A stretch of 64,000 nt of DNA. Origin: Diadophis punctatus similis (lineage: Eukaryota; Chordata; Lepidosauria; Squamata; Dipsadidae). The translations under genes were made by a program, and so were the position numbers. The stretch covers positions 250,242,356-250,306,355 of the forward strand of contig JALIGW010000002.1 of NCBI GenBank assembly GCA_023053685.1, in the 5' to 3' direction. The notes beneath the pieces were generated by a model, which worked only from the letters and a program-made list of their open reading frames with translations, did no database searches and was not told the DNA's origin. Below are positions 44,308 through 54,111 of the stretch, in pieces; position 1 is the first letter of the stretch; each line of letters begins with the position of its first letter.

Positions 44308-44658
44308 ACAATTCCTATACCGCTAGCTTGTTTCAGAAGACTTTCGAAACAAACTGGAACCAGGCTAAGTTAATAGTTCGAGATATGGGCCACAGATTAA
44401 AATCCAGGGAGAATAAAATCACATCAATAAAATAATCTCCTCACACATGGAGAGGCTGGGCAGAGGAGAAGCAAGATAAGAAGTAGCTGCTCTTCATAAT
44501 GGCAGTGCTTTATCCTGATATTTGAAGACAACCAACACATCTCCAATCATTGGCTCCAATGGTTTTACTTCTTAGCAGCCCCTCCTTTTCCCGCCATCCC
44601 TGTTCAGAAAAACCAACTGGTCCTGATACCCATTATCCCAGATTCACTTTTCCCATTT
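44308..44658. other. Apparently single-copy DNA inside the insertion
   Basis: No similarity to anything else in the window and no recognised element or coding frame. It may be donor-locus DNA carried within the 8.56-kb insertion. Confidence 0.35.
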
Positions 44659-44666
44659 CTCTAGAG

Positions 44667-44802
44667 CAGTGTTTCCCAACCTTGGCAACTTGAAGATATC
44701 TGGACTTCAACTCCTAGAATTCCCCAGCCAGCGAATGCTGGCTGGGGAATTCTGGGAGTTGAAGTCCAGATATCTTCAAGTTGCCAAGGTTGGGAAACAC
44801 TG
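44667..44802. mobile_element. Palindromic hAT-type MITE
   Basis: 136-bp near-perfect palindrome with ends CAGTGTTTCCCAACC / GGTTGGGAAACACTG and 8-bp duplications CTCTAGAG and CTCTAAAG (one mismatch). A related partial copy follows at 44811-44895. Confidence 0.85.
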
Positions 44803-44907
44803 CTCTAAAGCATGGGTTGGCTGGCTGAGGAATTCTGGGAATTGAAGCCCACAAGTCTTCAAGTTGCCAAGTTTGGGGACCCTTGCTCTAGACCAGTGTC
44901 CCCCCAC

Positions 44908-45225
44908 CCAACCTTTTGGGCACCAGGGACCAGTTCCATGGTGTGAGAAAAATATTTCCCAGCAAAAAAGAGGAACACAGACAAACCACAAACAATAAAT
45001 CTCACTTTGAGATTCAGAGGTTTATTTCATGAACAATTGGGGGATCATGAAAAAGGCAATCATTAAAGATACAACTTACATCAATAACTCATTGCAATGA
45101 GGTCCAGCGACAATAGCTAGATCCAGCAAGGAGCAGCTGCAATCGGTGGCCATGATTTGGGACCCGTCCTCATCTTTTATATTCTTTTTCTTACGGTCCT
45201 CAGCAATACATATTTTTATTTTTCA
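44908..45225. mobile_element. hAT-like fragment
   Basis: Begins CCAGTGTCCCCCCACCCAAC with TTTTGGGCACCAGGGACCAG, the widespread vertebrate hAT terminus. The rest, up to the next transposon, is undefined and carries no gene. Confidence 0.5.
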
Positions 45226-45229
45226 ATTA

Positions 45230-46217
45230 CCGTATTTTTCGGAGTATAAGACGCACCTTTTTACCCTCAAAAAGAGGGTGAAAATTTGGGTGCGTCTTAT
45301 ACACCAAATGTAGCCCCACACAGCCACCCCCACACTTTGGCCTCTGCCTGCCAACAATTTGCAGCAAACAGCTCTTTGCAGCAAACAGAACAGAAACAGA
45401 AGCCTTATTAGCACACTAAGAGATAACTTGCCTCCTGACCTACAGCTGACAGGCTTGCAAGCCACTGGTAAAATGAAACTAACTACTGTGGCTGTAATGA
45501 GACAAAATGCTGGGAGATAAACTGGTGGCAATATTACACTGCTGAAATTGCAAGGTAGTAAGCTACAGCTACTGTGGCTTAGAGGTAGAGCTCTTGCCTC
45601 ACAGTCAGGAGGTTGTGAGTTCTATCCTAGGTAGAGGCAGATTCTGTTAATATGTTATTTTGTTAAATGTTTGTAGAGTGTTCAAATTATAAGACTTATT
45701 TTTTAAAGACTGCTTTATTATTGTTCTAGACAACTTAACAAAATGAAGAAGCTTTTTAAAATAAATGCTTGCTCTGAAGAGGCCCAGTGCTATTGTATCT
45801 TCTTTTAAATAGCAGAGAATACTTCCAGAAAGCCACATCAATTTTAAAGATCTGTAAAAGTATAATCTGAAATGTCCTGTTTTAGTATTAAGTATTAGTA
45901 TTAAGTATTAGTTTTAAAAGAAGGCAGCTGAGAAACCCTGACTTAGTCATGTTTGGAGTAGATCTATTTAAATAATTGGGAGGAGTTAGTGTGATTACAT
46001 TTAAGAAAACTTTCTGGGATTAATATACTGCCATAAATGTACATTTCTCCAATTCTTTGCCATTTCTATGGGTCAGGCACACATGCACAGAAATACACAG
46101 CAAACTGTATATCATCTGTGCTGTTTGCTGTTTGGCAAATTGCTGGGAGGCAGAGGCCTTTTTTCCTTGTTTTCCTCCCCCAAAACTAAGGTGCGTCTTA
46201 TACTCCGAAAAATACGG
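45230..46217. mobile_element. Non-autonomous mariner-type element, complete
   Basis: 988 bp with terminal repeats CCGTATTTTTCGGAG, inverted subterminal sequence on both sides (GCCTCTGCCTGCCAACAATT and its complement), and TA at each edge. No transposase. The family recurs at 54880-55365 and, as a left end only, at 37657. Confidence 0.85.
45570..45645 (+). mobile_element. tRNA-like SINE head
   Basis: TGGCTTAGAGGTAGAGC (A box) and GTTGTGAGTTCTATCC (B box) about 30 bp apart inside the mariner-type element. Not a functional tRNA gene; probably the promoter part of a SINE. Confidence 0.5.
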
Positions 46218-46219
46218 TA

Positions 46220-46819
46220 ATACAAGTGCTTCTTTGGGTATTGTGGCATGTTTGCTTTTTCATTGTAACGTAAACTTTCCCCCCCCCCCCATCATCTGCA
46301 ACCATTTTATGCACAATTAAAGATACCCTTTCATTTGACTCTTATAGACAAAGAGAAAGGCAATAAGAGCACTCTGGACGACTGAGTATAGCAAGCAACA
46401 TTGAACAGCAAAGCAAGTCAGTCCAGAAATCAAAATATTTTCCATTACCTTCAGGGAGGCACACAATTCTTCATCTTCCTCGGCAATTCAGAGAGAAACA
46501 AGAGAAATTCAAGAGGAGATTTCTACCTGGGAAAAGTAGAGTGTGAAATTCAAGCATACATTACATGAAAAGTCAAGGGAGATTATTTTTCCATTCAGCA
46601 AAAGAGGGATATATCTGTGGGGAGGAAAAGGTCTCTTGGAAAGCCATATAGAGCAGACAGTGTTGCAGGCCTCGCTCTGGGATGAAGAAAACTGCTTGAA
46701 TCAAAGCTTCAATAGACAAGGGATCATCCATATTTTTTACCTCCACAACATTAGTTGTGGAAAAGCTGCATTGACGTGCCTGTTGTGGGAAAGATACAAC
46801 TTGCAAATCACAGCTGATT
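46220..46819 (+). other. Upstream intron/leader of zinc-finger gene E
   Basis: Paralogous to 405-1007. A five-base deletion near 46744 removes the AG corresponding to 933-934 of A, and an in-frame TGA (46774-46776 region) precedes the ATG, so here translation must begin at 46820 or within the exon. Confidence 0.55.
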
Positions 46820-48469
46820 ATGCCTGAGAGGATCCAAACTGGAGAAAAGCCATACAAATACTCTGAAGGTAGCAAAACCTTTGATCAGAACAACTCTGTT
46901 GTGGTTCTTGGAAGGATCCATACAGGAGAGAAGCCTTACAAGTGCTCGCAATGCGGTAAATGCTTTAGCAATCATGGCAATGTGGTGATACACCAGAGGA
47001 CACACACCATGGGGAAACCATTTGAATGTTCTGTTTGTGGGAAAAGATTCACTAGAAATTCCCACCTCATTATGCACCAGAGGATTCACACAAGAGAGAA
47101 ACCCTTTAAATGTCCTGATTGTGGAAAAAGTTTCAGTAAGAATTCCAACCTTATTAACCACGAGAGGATTCATACAGGAGAGAAACCCTTTAAATGTCCT
47201 GATTGTGGAAAAAGTTTCAGTCGTAATTCCATCCTGGTGATACACCAGAGGATTCACACAAGAGAGAAACCCTTTGAATGTCCTGACTGTGGGAAAGGTT
47301 TTAGTCAGAATTCTAGCCTGGTTCAACACCAGAGGACTCATACAGGAGAGAAACCCTTTGAATGTCCTGACTGTGGGAAAGGTTTTAGTCAGAATTCTAG
47401 CCTGGTTCAACACCAGAGGACTCATACAGGAGAGAAACCCTTTGAATGTCCTGACTGTGGGAAAGGTTTTAGTCAGAATTCTAGCCTGGTTCAACACCAG
47501 AGGACACATACAGGAGAGAAACCATTTGAATGTCCTGAATGTGGGAAAAGTTTCAGTCATAATTCCAGTCTGATTAAACACCAGTGGACTCACACAGGAG
47601 AGAAACCCTTTGAATGTCCTGATTGTGGAAACAGTTTCAGTCACAATTCCAGCCTAGTGGAACACCAGAGGACTCATACAGGAGAGAAACCATTTGAATG
47701 TCCTGACTGTGGGAAAAGTTTCAGTCATAATTCCAGTCTGATTAAACACCAGTGGACTCACACAGGAGAGAAACCCTTTGAATGTCCTGACTGTGGGAAA
47801 GGTTTTAGTCAGAATTTTAGCCTGGTAGAACACCAGAGGACACATACAGGAGAGAAACCATTTGAATGTCCTGACTGTGGGAAAAGTTTCAGTCATAATT
47901 CCAGTCTGATTAAACACCAGTGGACTCACACAGGAGAGAAACCCTTTGAATGTCCTGACTGTGGGAAAGGTTTTAGTCAGAATTTTAGCCTGGTAGAACA
48001 CCAGAGGATTCACACAGCAGAGAAACCCTTTGAATGTCCTGATTGTGGTAAAAGTTTCAGTAACAATTCCAACCTGGTGAAACACAAGAGGACTCATACA
48101 GGAGAGAAACCCTTTGAATGCCCTGACTGTGGGAAAAGTTTCAGTCGGAATCCCAGCCTGGTTAAACACCAGAGGACACATACAGGAGAGAAACCATTTG
48201 AATGTCCTGACTGTGGGAAAAGTTTCAGTCATAATTCCAGTCTGATTAAACACCAGTGGACTCACACAGGAGAGAAACCATACGAGTGTCCAGACTGTGG
48301 GAAAGATCTCAGTAGTAGGTTTAACCTTATAAATCATGTGCTTATACATATAGGGGAGAAACCATTTGTGTGTCCCGAGTGTGATCGGTGCTTCAGAAAA
48401 CCTTCCACCCTTATCGCACACAAGAAAATCCACCTGAGGCCCAAAGTGATGAGTGTAGAGAAGGCCTGA
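46820..48469 (+). CDS. C2H2 zinc-finger protein E, 18 fingers, ancestral C-terminus
   Basis: 549 residues from [13 protein letters not shown] at the ATG at 46820. A degenerate finger is followed by 18 complete C2H2 fingers. Fingers 5, 6 and 7 are identical in sequence, and 10-11 are repeated as 12-13, showing local expansion. Unlike A, B and C it has no MITE: the frame continues through two divergent fingers, [25 protein letters not shown] and CPECDRCF, to a short basic tail ending SVEKA. These last fingers differ most from the rest, which suggests older, constrained function. The likely first exon is 35350-35473, since its own was lost in the D/E deletion. DNA-binding nuclear role inferred from family; no effector domain visible. 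Confidence 0.87.
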   Translation: MPERIQTGEKPYKYSEGSKTFDQNNSVVVLGRIHTGEKPYKCSQCGKCFSNHGNVVIHQRTHTMGKPFECSVCGKRFTRNSHLIMHQRIHTREKPFKCPDCGKSFSKNSNLINHERIHTGEKPFKCPDCGKSFSRNSILVIHQRIHTREKPFECPDCGKGFSQNSSLVQHQRTHTGEKPFECPDCGKGFSQNSSLVQHQRTHTGEKPFECPDCGKGFSQNSSLVQHQRTHTGEKPFECPECGKSFSHNSSLIKHQWTHTGEKPFECPDCGNSFSHNSSLVEHQRTHTGEKPFECPDCGKSFSHNSSLIKHQWTHTGEKPFECPDCGKGFSQNFSLVEHQRTHTGEKPFECPDCGKSFSHNSSLIKHQWTHTGEKPFECPDCGKGFSQNFSLVEHQRIHTAEKPFECPDCGKSFSNNSNLVKHKRTHTGEKPFECPDCGKSFSRNPSLVKHQRTHTGEKPFECPDCGKSFSHNSSLIKHQWTHTGEKPYECPDCGKDLSSRFNLINHVLIHIGEKPFVCPECDRCFRKPSTLIAHKKIHLRPKVMSVEKA

Positions 48470-48608
48470 ATTTCATTTCTAATGTCCCTTTGTAAGTCCA
48501 GCTGAGAAATTGGGTCTTTAATTGGATTGCAAAGAATTTGCCTTATTTTTTATAGGCAAATATGTCGTGGTATTAGATGGGAAGGAGGAAAGAAAAAATT
48601 GGACCATA
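48470..48608 (+). other. Proximal 3' flank of ZNF E
   Basis: Matches the 3' flank of A up to AATTGGACCATA, then inserted DNA begins. Confidence 0.5.
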
Positions 48609-48715
48609 CAGTGTTTCCCCGAAAATATGACAAGTCCTGAAAATAAGGCCAAGCCTGATTTTTGGGGTGGGCATAAATATATGCCCTCCCCTGAAAATAA
48701 GCCCTAGTGAAGGGG
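48609..48715. mobile_element. Mariner-type MITE end
   Basis: Starts next to TA with CAGTGTTTCCCCGAAAATA and has the repeated CCTGAAAATAAG modules of a common vertebrate TA-targeting MITE. The matching right end is not found. Confidence 0.6.
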
Positions 48716-49128
48716 TGGCCCTGGCCAGCACAGGAGGCAGCCCTTCCCTTCCCTGGTCACCTGAAGGATGCTGGGCGCCTTAACTATGGCCCGCTGATCG
48801 AGCGAGGGCCGGGAATTGTGTCCAGGTGCCTGGAGATATTTCCAGCGCACTCTTGCTAGCCCCAGCTCTGCCCACAGCGCTAGGCAACCTTGCAGGTGAG
48901 GGCTCCTCTGTTCCGCAGCTCTCCTTGTGGCTATATAGCAAGCGGCGACGACGGCTTGCACTGCACGGGTGTTGCTGAGGCTCCTGCTACAATGAGGCAG
49001 AAAGGCATGCGGCCCATTGGAATCGCCATCCCACCAGCTGCTGCTGCTTGAAAAAAGGACATGCGATTGTAGGAAGCACGTGATTAGGATAGAAGCAAAG
49101 CGCAGTCTGTCCCCTTCAAGCGATCAAA

Positions 49129-49130
<2 letters not shown>

Positions 49131-49162
<32 letters not shown>
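49131..49162. repeat. (TG)n microsatellite
   Basis: 32 bp of perfect TG repeat. Confidence 0.95.
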
Positions 49163-49168
<6 letters not shown>

Positions 49169-49225
49169 GGGGGGGGGGAGTAAAAAGAATTGCAGGCAAT
49201 GCTGTTTGAAAGTATTTCCTCTCCG

Positions 49226-49228
<3 letters not shown>

Positions 49229-49313
<85 letters not shown>

Positions 49314-49324
49314 CTCTCTCTCTC
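49229..49324. repeat. (CT)n microsatellite
   Basis: 96 bp of CT repeat with two TTT interruptions near 49294 and 49306. Confidence 0.95.
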
Positions 49325-49751
49325 GTCACACACATACACTTGATGAAAACGGCAGAGGGCAGAGCTGGTAGTGGCGGGGCTGGTGACCTGGCCCTGGGTA
49401 GGGGTACGGAGAGCGGCAAAGGCAGAGGTGAGAGTGCCAGTGGATCTGGGATTAGCGGAGCCAGAGGCAGGTGACAAAGACGAGGAAGGTATGGTGACTT
49501 TAAGCATGCTGTGGTGGAGGTTCAAGTGGCGGTGTTGGGGTCTGCCGGGACTCACCTGCTGTTCAGAAGATGCGAGGAAACAAAGCAACTAGCGGCGGCT
49601 TCTCTGCTCCCACTTCTGGCTCTGGCTCTCGAGCGAAGCGGGGGGAGGAAACTCTCGCGGGCTGCTTGAGGAAGCCGAGCTGACAGCCAAACTTCTAGCC
49701 GGGCGCAGAAGCAGCCGGCAAGCAACCTTTTGGGCGGCGAGAGTGGGGGAG

Positions 49752-49955
49752 AGTGCACATAAGACACAGCACCAGGACAAGGAACCTTTTCGCTGCATGC
49801 AAAAAATGTTTCTCCCCTTTCGTTCCCAAGAGGCTGCGCTGGCACAATGAGTCTCACGAAGTCTCATTTGTGGCGGAGTTTGGAGGAGAGAAAGATTTCT
49901 TGCGTACAGCCAAAAGGTTCCTTGTCCTGGTGCTGTGTCTTACGTGCACTCTACC
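49752..49955. repeat. Inverted repeat P1
   Basis: Arms GTGCACATAAGACACAGCAC (left) and its near complement at 49914-49955, continuing through ACAAGGAACCTTTT. Weaker similarity extends outward to about 49700 and 50015. Confidence 0.8.
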
Positions 49956-50466
49956 GCCCCACCCCCCCCGGCCCGAGAGGTTTCCTCGCCGGCTGCTTCT
50001 GCTCGGCTGGGATGGCTGAGGTGCTGCGGGTGTTGCTGCTGCCCCCTCCGCCTACGGAGGTCCTGGCTGGCCCCCTGCAGGCCAAGCTCAGCTGCGGGCA
50101 GAGAACACTGGCTGTGGCCGGGCCGGCTAAGCTGCGTCTGTCGGGGCTGCCCTCGGCGTGGCTGCCCAGTGTCTCACTTCCAGGTGCCTGGGAAGAGTAA
50201 GTGGGGCCTTTGGAAGGAAGGGAGTGCAGGTAAGGGTCCTCCCGGCTCAGTCGCTGTCCCGTCTGGTGACTCCCAAGGCAGAGAGGCTTCCCGGGCCTAC
50301 CGGCAGGCGCTCCAATCACTCAGTGCTCAGGTGGGGGGACCACGGGGAGATTGGAGCGTAGAGGAGCAGGGGGCGGGAGAGGAGCCCTCCAATGACCATC
50401 ACCATAGAGCGGGAAGCGCACTCGCAGAGCGGCCGCTGCCTTGGCTGGAGTTTGGAAACTGCAGAG

Positions 50467-51470
50467 TGTCAGGACCATGTCCAAACTGATTGGGTTTACT
50501 AATGTATGAATAAACCATTAATCTATGTTTGTGTTAAAAAGTGGTATTGCTTTAAATGTATTGTAAGCATTGTAGGCTTGTTAATGGTTATAAAAGGAGA
50601 ACAGGCTAGCTTGAATCAGAGTGCTTGCTTGATTGATTACTCAACTGTGAGAGAGACTGCTTCTGCTCATGCTCCTGATTCTGCTACAGCTTCAGCTACG
50701 CTCGTCTTGACTGAAGACGCTACGCTACAGAAGTTCAAGGTTCTTCTACTGCCGTGGTGGCGAACCTATGGCACGCGTGCCAGAGGTGGCACGCGGAGCC
50801 ATAGAAGCCGGGACGCGAGGGTTTCCCACCGGCAAACCGGAAGTGTGAAAAAATGCACTTCCGGTTTGCCGGTGTGCTGTTTTTTTTGCACTCCGGAGGG
50901 TTCAGGGAGCTTCCCTGAACCCTCCGGAGTGCAAAAAACAGCATACCGGCAAACCGGAAGTGCGTTTTTTCGCACTTCCGGTTTGCCGGTTTTGTCGTCC
51001 CAGGCTCCGGTAAGCCTTTGCGTGGGGGTGGGGTGTTGTGCGCATGCGCAGGGGGCAGCATGGGGGGGGTGTTGTGCGCATGCGTGGGGGGGAGGGAATG
51101 GGTGGGCATGCGAGTGCGCGCGAGCGCCCCCCCCCTTTTTGGCACGCGAGCCGAAAAAGGTTCGCCACCACTGTTCTACTGCATTGTTTGCTAAAGACTT
51201 TATCTACTAGAGATTAATAACTAAGTGCTAAATGCTTGACTTCGTGTCTGTAGATTAGACAGCTGCAATCGTTGCTATTTCAGACAAAGATAGGCTAAAG
51301 AAAGATTCTTCGTGTTAAGTAAAGAATGGATTATTTGTTTTGGCTTTTGCTAGTTTATTCAAGTAAATTATTTTGAACACTTTGAAGACATCTGTTTATT
51401 GACTCTATAGTATCGAACTGCAACCCCACGTTCTGTTGCATTTACTCAGTTTCATAAAATTTCCTTAACA
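50467..51470 (+). mobile_element. Solo LTR 3, with nested hAT
   Basis: TGTCAGGACC to TTCCTTAACA, flanked by perfect CAGAG duplications (50462-50466, 51471-51475). TATA-like GGTTATAAAAGG near 50588. Without the nested element and its duplication it is about 574 bp. No coding part. Confidence 0.88.
50752..51173. mobile_element. hAT-type element nested in solo LTR 3
   Basis: 422 bp, ends CCGTGGTGGCGAACC and GGTTCGCCACCACTG, perfect duplications TTCTACTG (50744-50751, 51174-51181). The interior has nested palindromes, including a long one centred near 50912 around TTCAGGGAGCTTCCCTGAA. Confidence 0.92.
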
Positions 51471-51674
51471 CAGAGCCAGAGTTTGAGGGAGAGAAAGAAA
51501 TTCTTCTGTTGCTTTCCTTGCATGCAGCCAAAAGCAGGAGCAGCAGAAGTCTTTCTTTCTTTCTCTCCCCCAAACTCTGGCTCTGCGGCTTCCAAACCCT
51601 AGCCAGGGCAATGGCCGCTCTGCGAGTGCGCTTCCCGCTCTATGGTGACTGCTGGAGCTGGACCTGGAACTAAA

Positions 51675-51998
51675 GAGACCGGCCGAGAGACAGCACGGAG
51701 CTGCCAGACTCGAGTAAGACTCACGTCACGCGGCCCGGCCTGCCCCATCCCCCGCATGACCTCCCTCTCCCAAACGGCGCCCCACCGCAAGACGCACGTC
51801 TTACTCGAGTCTGGCAGCTCAATGGCGTCTCTCGGCCGGTCTGTTTAGGGAAACACCTTGCACAGTACAGAAACTCTTCTCACGAGGGCCAGCAATTAAC
51901 AACTTCTGACAGCAAGAAGAGTTTCTGTACTGTGCAAGGTGTTTCCCTAAACAGACCGGCCAAGAGACGCCACGGAGCTGCCAGACTCCAGTAAGACG
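51675..51998. repeat. Alternating inverted repeats P3/P4
   Basis: One module appears three times in alternating orientation: 51675-51721 (+), 51798-51880 (-), 51915-51998 (+). The last two form arms of about 83 bp around a 34-bp loop, with AACACCTTGCACAGTACAG and its complement perfectly paired. Confidence 0.85.
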
Positions 51999-52116
51999 TG
52001 TGTCTCGCGGCCTGGTCCATCTCTTGCACCCCAAAAATAATAATTTATAGAATGCAATTTTTCTTGTTAAAATGGTACTGGTTTGTACGTGTAGGGTTTT
52101 TTATCAGCTGAAAAGG

Positions 52117-52406
<290 letters not shown>

Positions 52407-52506
52407 TTTTTGCTGATAAATGAAAATAAAGGGAGACTATTATAGATCTATTTCGAGCTTATTTTGCTCTCGTCAGATAGCCATACCCCTTACTGGGATT
52501 AATAAA

Positions 52507-52680
<174 letters not shown>

Positions 52681-53389
52681 GTAGAAGAAATAGTTGTTAC
52701 GATTAAGTGAAAAATTCTAAATTTGATACTGTAGTATTGCATTAAATGCATTAATCAACATTTAATTCAAAATTTGGGAAAATGAAGCCATTTTATTATT
52801 TCTCACATACTGAAATCCACTATCAATTTGTCAGATCTCATCCCTGATAGTAAAAGTTGGCTTTAAAAATGCTGAAATTATTTTTATACTTAGGTAACAG
52901 TTCTGCCATTTTGTTTGAATTCCTGTTCTCGGACAATTCAGATGTAATTGACAGATTATAGAAAAATCCCTGCTACAATAGAAATTGAATATACCGGTAG
53001 TTTAAATTACACTTTTAAAAACATTCAGCATGTCCAAAGATTTTCTCATACACACGTTTCTGTCCAGTGAGAGTTGCTGTTCTGCCATTCTACATCCTAA
53101 AACATGCATAGTGTTTTATTTTTGTTAACTTTTTCTGCATTTCTTATTAGTGTCACATGGGATCACTCTCAAAACTACAGTTGAGTATGTCTGGAGAATA
53201 CAGCAGCAATATGGTGGAACAAGTGAAAATAAAAGTCTTAATTTTGACACACAAAAAAGTTGCTGAATATTCATTTTTGCAGAAATTGGGCAATTATGTA
53301 AAAATCTTTTTGGGAGTGTTCTTTGTATTTTTATGATGGTAGATGATAGAAATGCCACATGCAGAGTGCCGGCTTCTCTGCCTCCCTGC
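52681..53389. other. A/T-rich DNA, nothing recognised
   Basis: No coding frame, no repeat shared within the window and no terminal repeats seen. Confidence 0.4.
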
Positions 53390-53510
53390 CTTTCTCTCAG
53401 AATTCTCCAACCAACATTTCTTGGGGATAGGAGCAATCAGACTATAGTTAGAGGTTGTGGCTCCTCATATAAGGAAAAAGCGAGAAGAGAAGTAGAGGGG
53501 TTCAAAGTTC
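53390..53510 (+). other. Displaced distal 3' flank of unit E
   Basis: TCAGAATTCTCCAACCAACA to GAGGGGTTCAAAG matches 4205-4325 of unit A. About 4.7 kb of inserted DNA separates it from 48608. Confidence 0.7.
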
Positions 53511-53514
53511 ATTT

Positions 53515-54110
53515 TTTTAAAAAAATATTTTTATTGAAATTTTTCACATTAAAAAAGACAAAATATAATTTCACTAATGCAGCTTGACGCAATCGGAATT
53601 TCTTCATTCTACGTTTTCCATATTTAAGGCTATTGTTTTTAACGTAAAACATACTTATATCTATTTACTTCTTTATTCATGTTATATATTACATTATATC
53701 CATTTAAACTTCTACAATTACATTTATTTAATTTTGTTATATCATCCTATATTACTTTACACATTGATTTTACTTTTCCTTTCAAGCCAATCATACCATC
53801 TATTCCATATTTTATAATACACTGTTTCCTCTCTCGCAATTTCATCTTTAGTTTGTTCATCTGTGCACATTCTAGATAACATTGCGTTCGAGGGTATTTT
53901 CTCTTTCTTCCAATTTTGGGCGAATGTAATTCTTGCTGCGGTAATTATGTGTTGAATGATATAATAAATTTCTTTTCTAATGTTCTCTTTTATTATTCCT
54001 AATAGAAACAGCTCTGGCCTCATTTCAATTTTCTGTTCTGTTATTTCCTCAATCCATTTTTTATTTTTTTTACCAATATTTCTTTGCGCTGGGACATGTC
54101 CACCACATAT
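53515..54110 (-). mobile_element. L1 LINE 3' end
   Basis: Reverse-orientation ORF2 C-terminus (54023-53757: ITAARITFAQNWKK, YYKIWNRWYDW) followed by 3' UTR and poly(A) (T-run at 53513-53530). Confidence 0.8.
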
Positions 54111-54111
54111 T

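Larger units (their letters stand above)
37657..46217. mobile_element. 8.56-kb insertion bounded by mariner-type ends
   Basis: Left end CCGTATTTTTCGGAGTATAA at 37657 and its exact complement at 46217, each next to TA. The flanks CATGATTA and TAATACAAG are the two halves of the empty site preserved at 11195-11210. The interior is not a single transposon. It holds the left part of one element, a mariner fragment, a whole Gypsy element, a SINE, hAT pieces, apparently single-copy DNA, and a second complete 988-bp element at 45230-46217 that owns the right end. Confidence 0.8.
48716..49680. other. GC-rich region with two microsatellites, no gene
   Basis: Contains (TG)n at 49131-49162 and (TC)n at 49229-49324. 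Long frames across the TC tract are repeats of Ser-Leu or Glu-Arg codons and not genes. The remainder is unassigned. Confidence 0.5.
50391..51650. repeat. Large palindrome P2, split by a solo LTR
   Basis: Left arm 50391-50466 plus 51471-51510, right arm about 51540-51650. Joined, the left arm reads CATAGAGCGGGAAGCGCACT through CAGAGCCAGAG to AAGAAATTC, and the right arm is its near complement, about 115 bp each. The LTR sits in the left arm. Confidence 0.8.

Noticed and set aside
45570..45645. A tRNA gene
   Set aside because: A and B boxes are recognisable but no cloverleaf or acceptor stem closes, and it lies inside a mobile element. A SINE head is the better call. The same applies to 8891, 19757, 34868 and 56730.
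49084..49588. Frames of Arg-Glu or Ser-Leu repeats over the CT microsatellite
   Set aside because: Microsatellite translation only.
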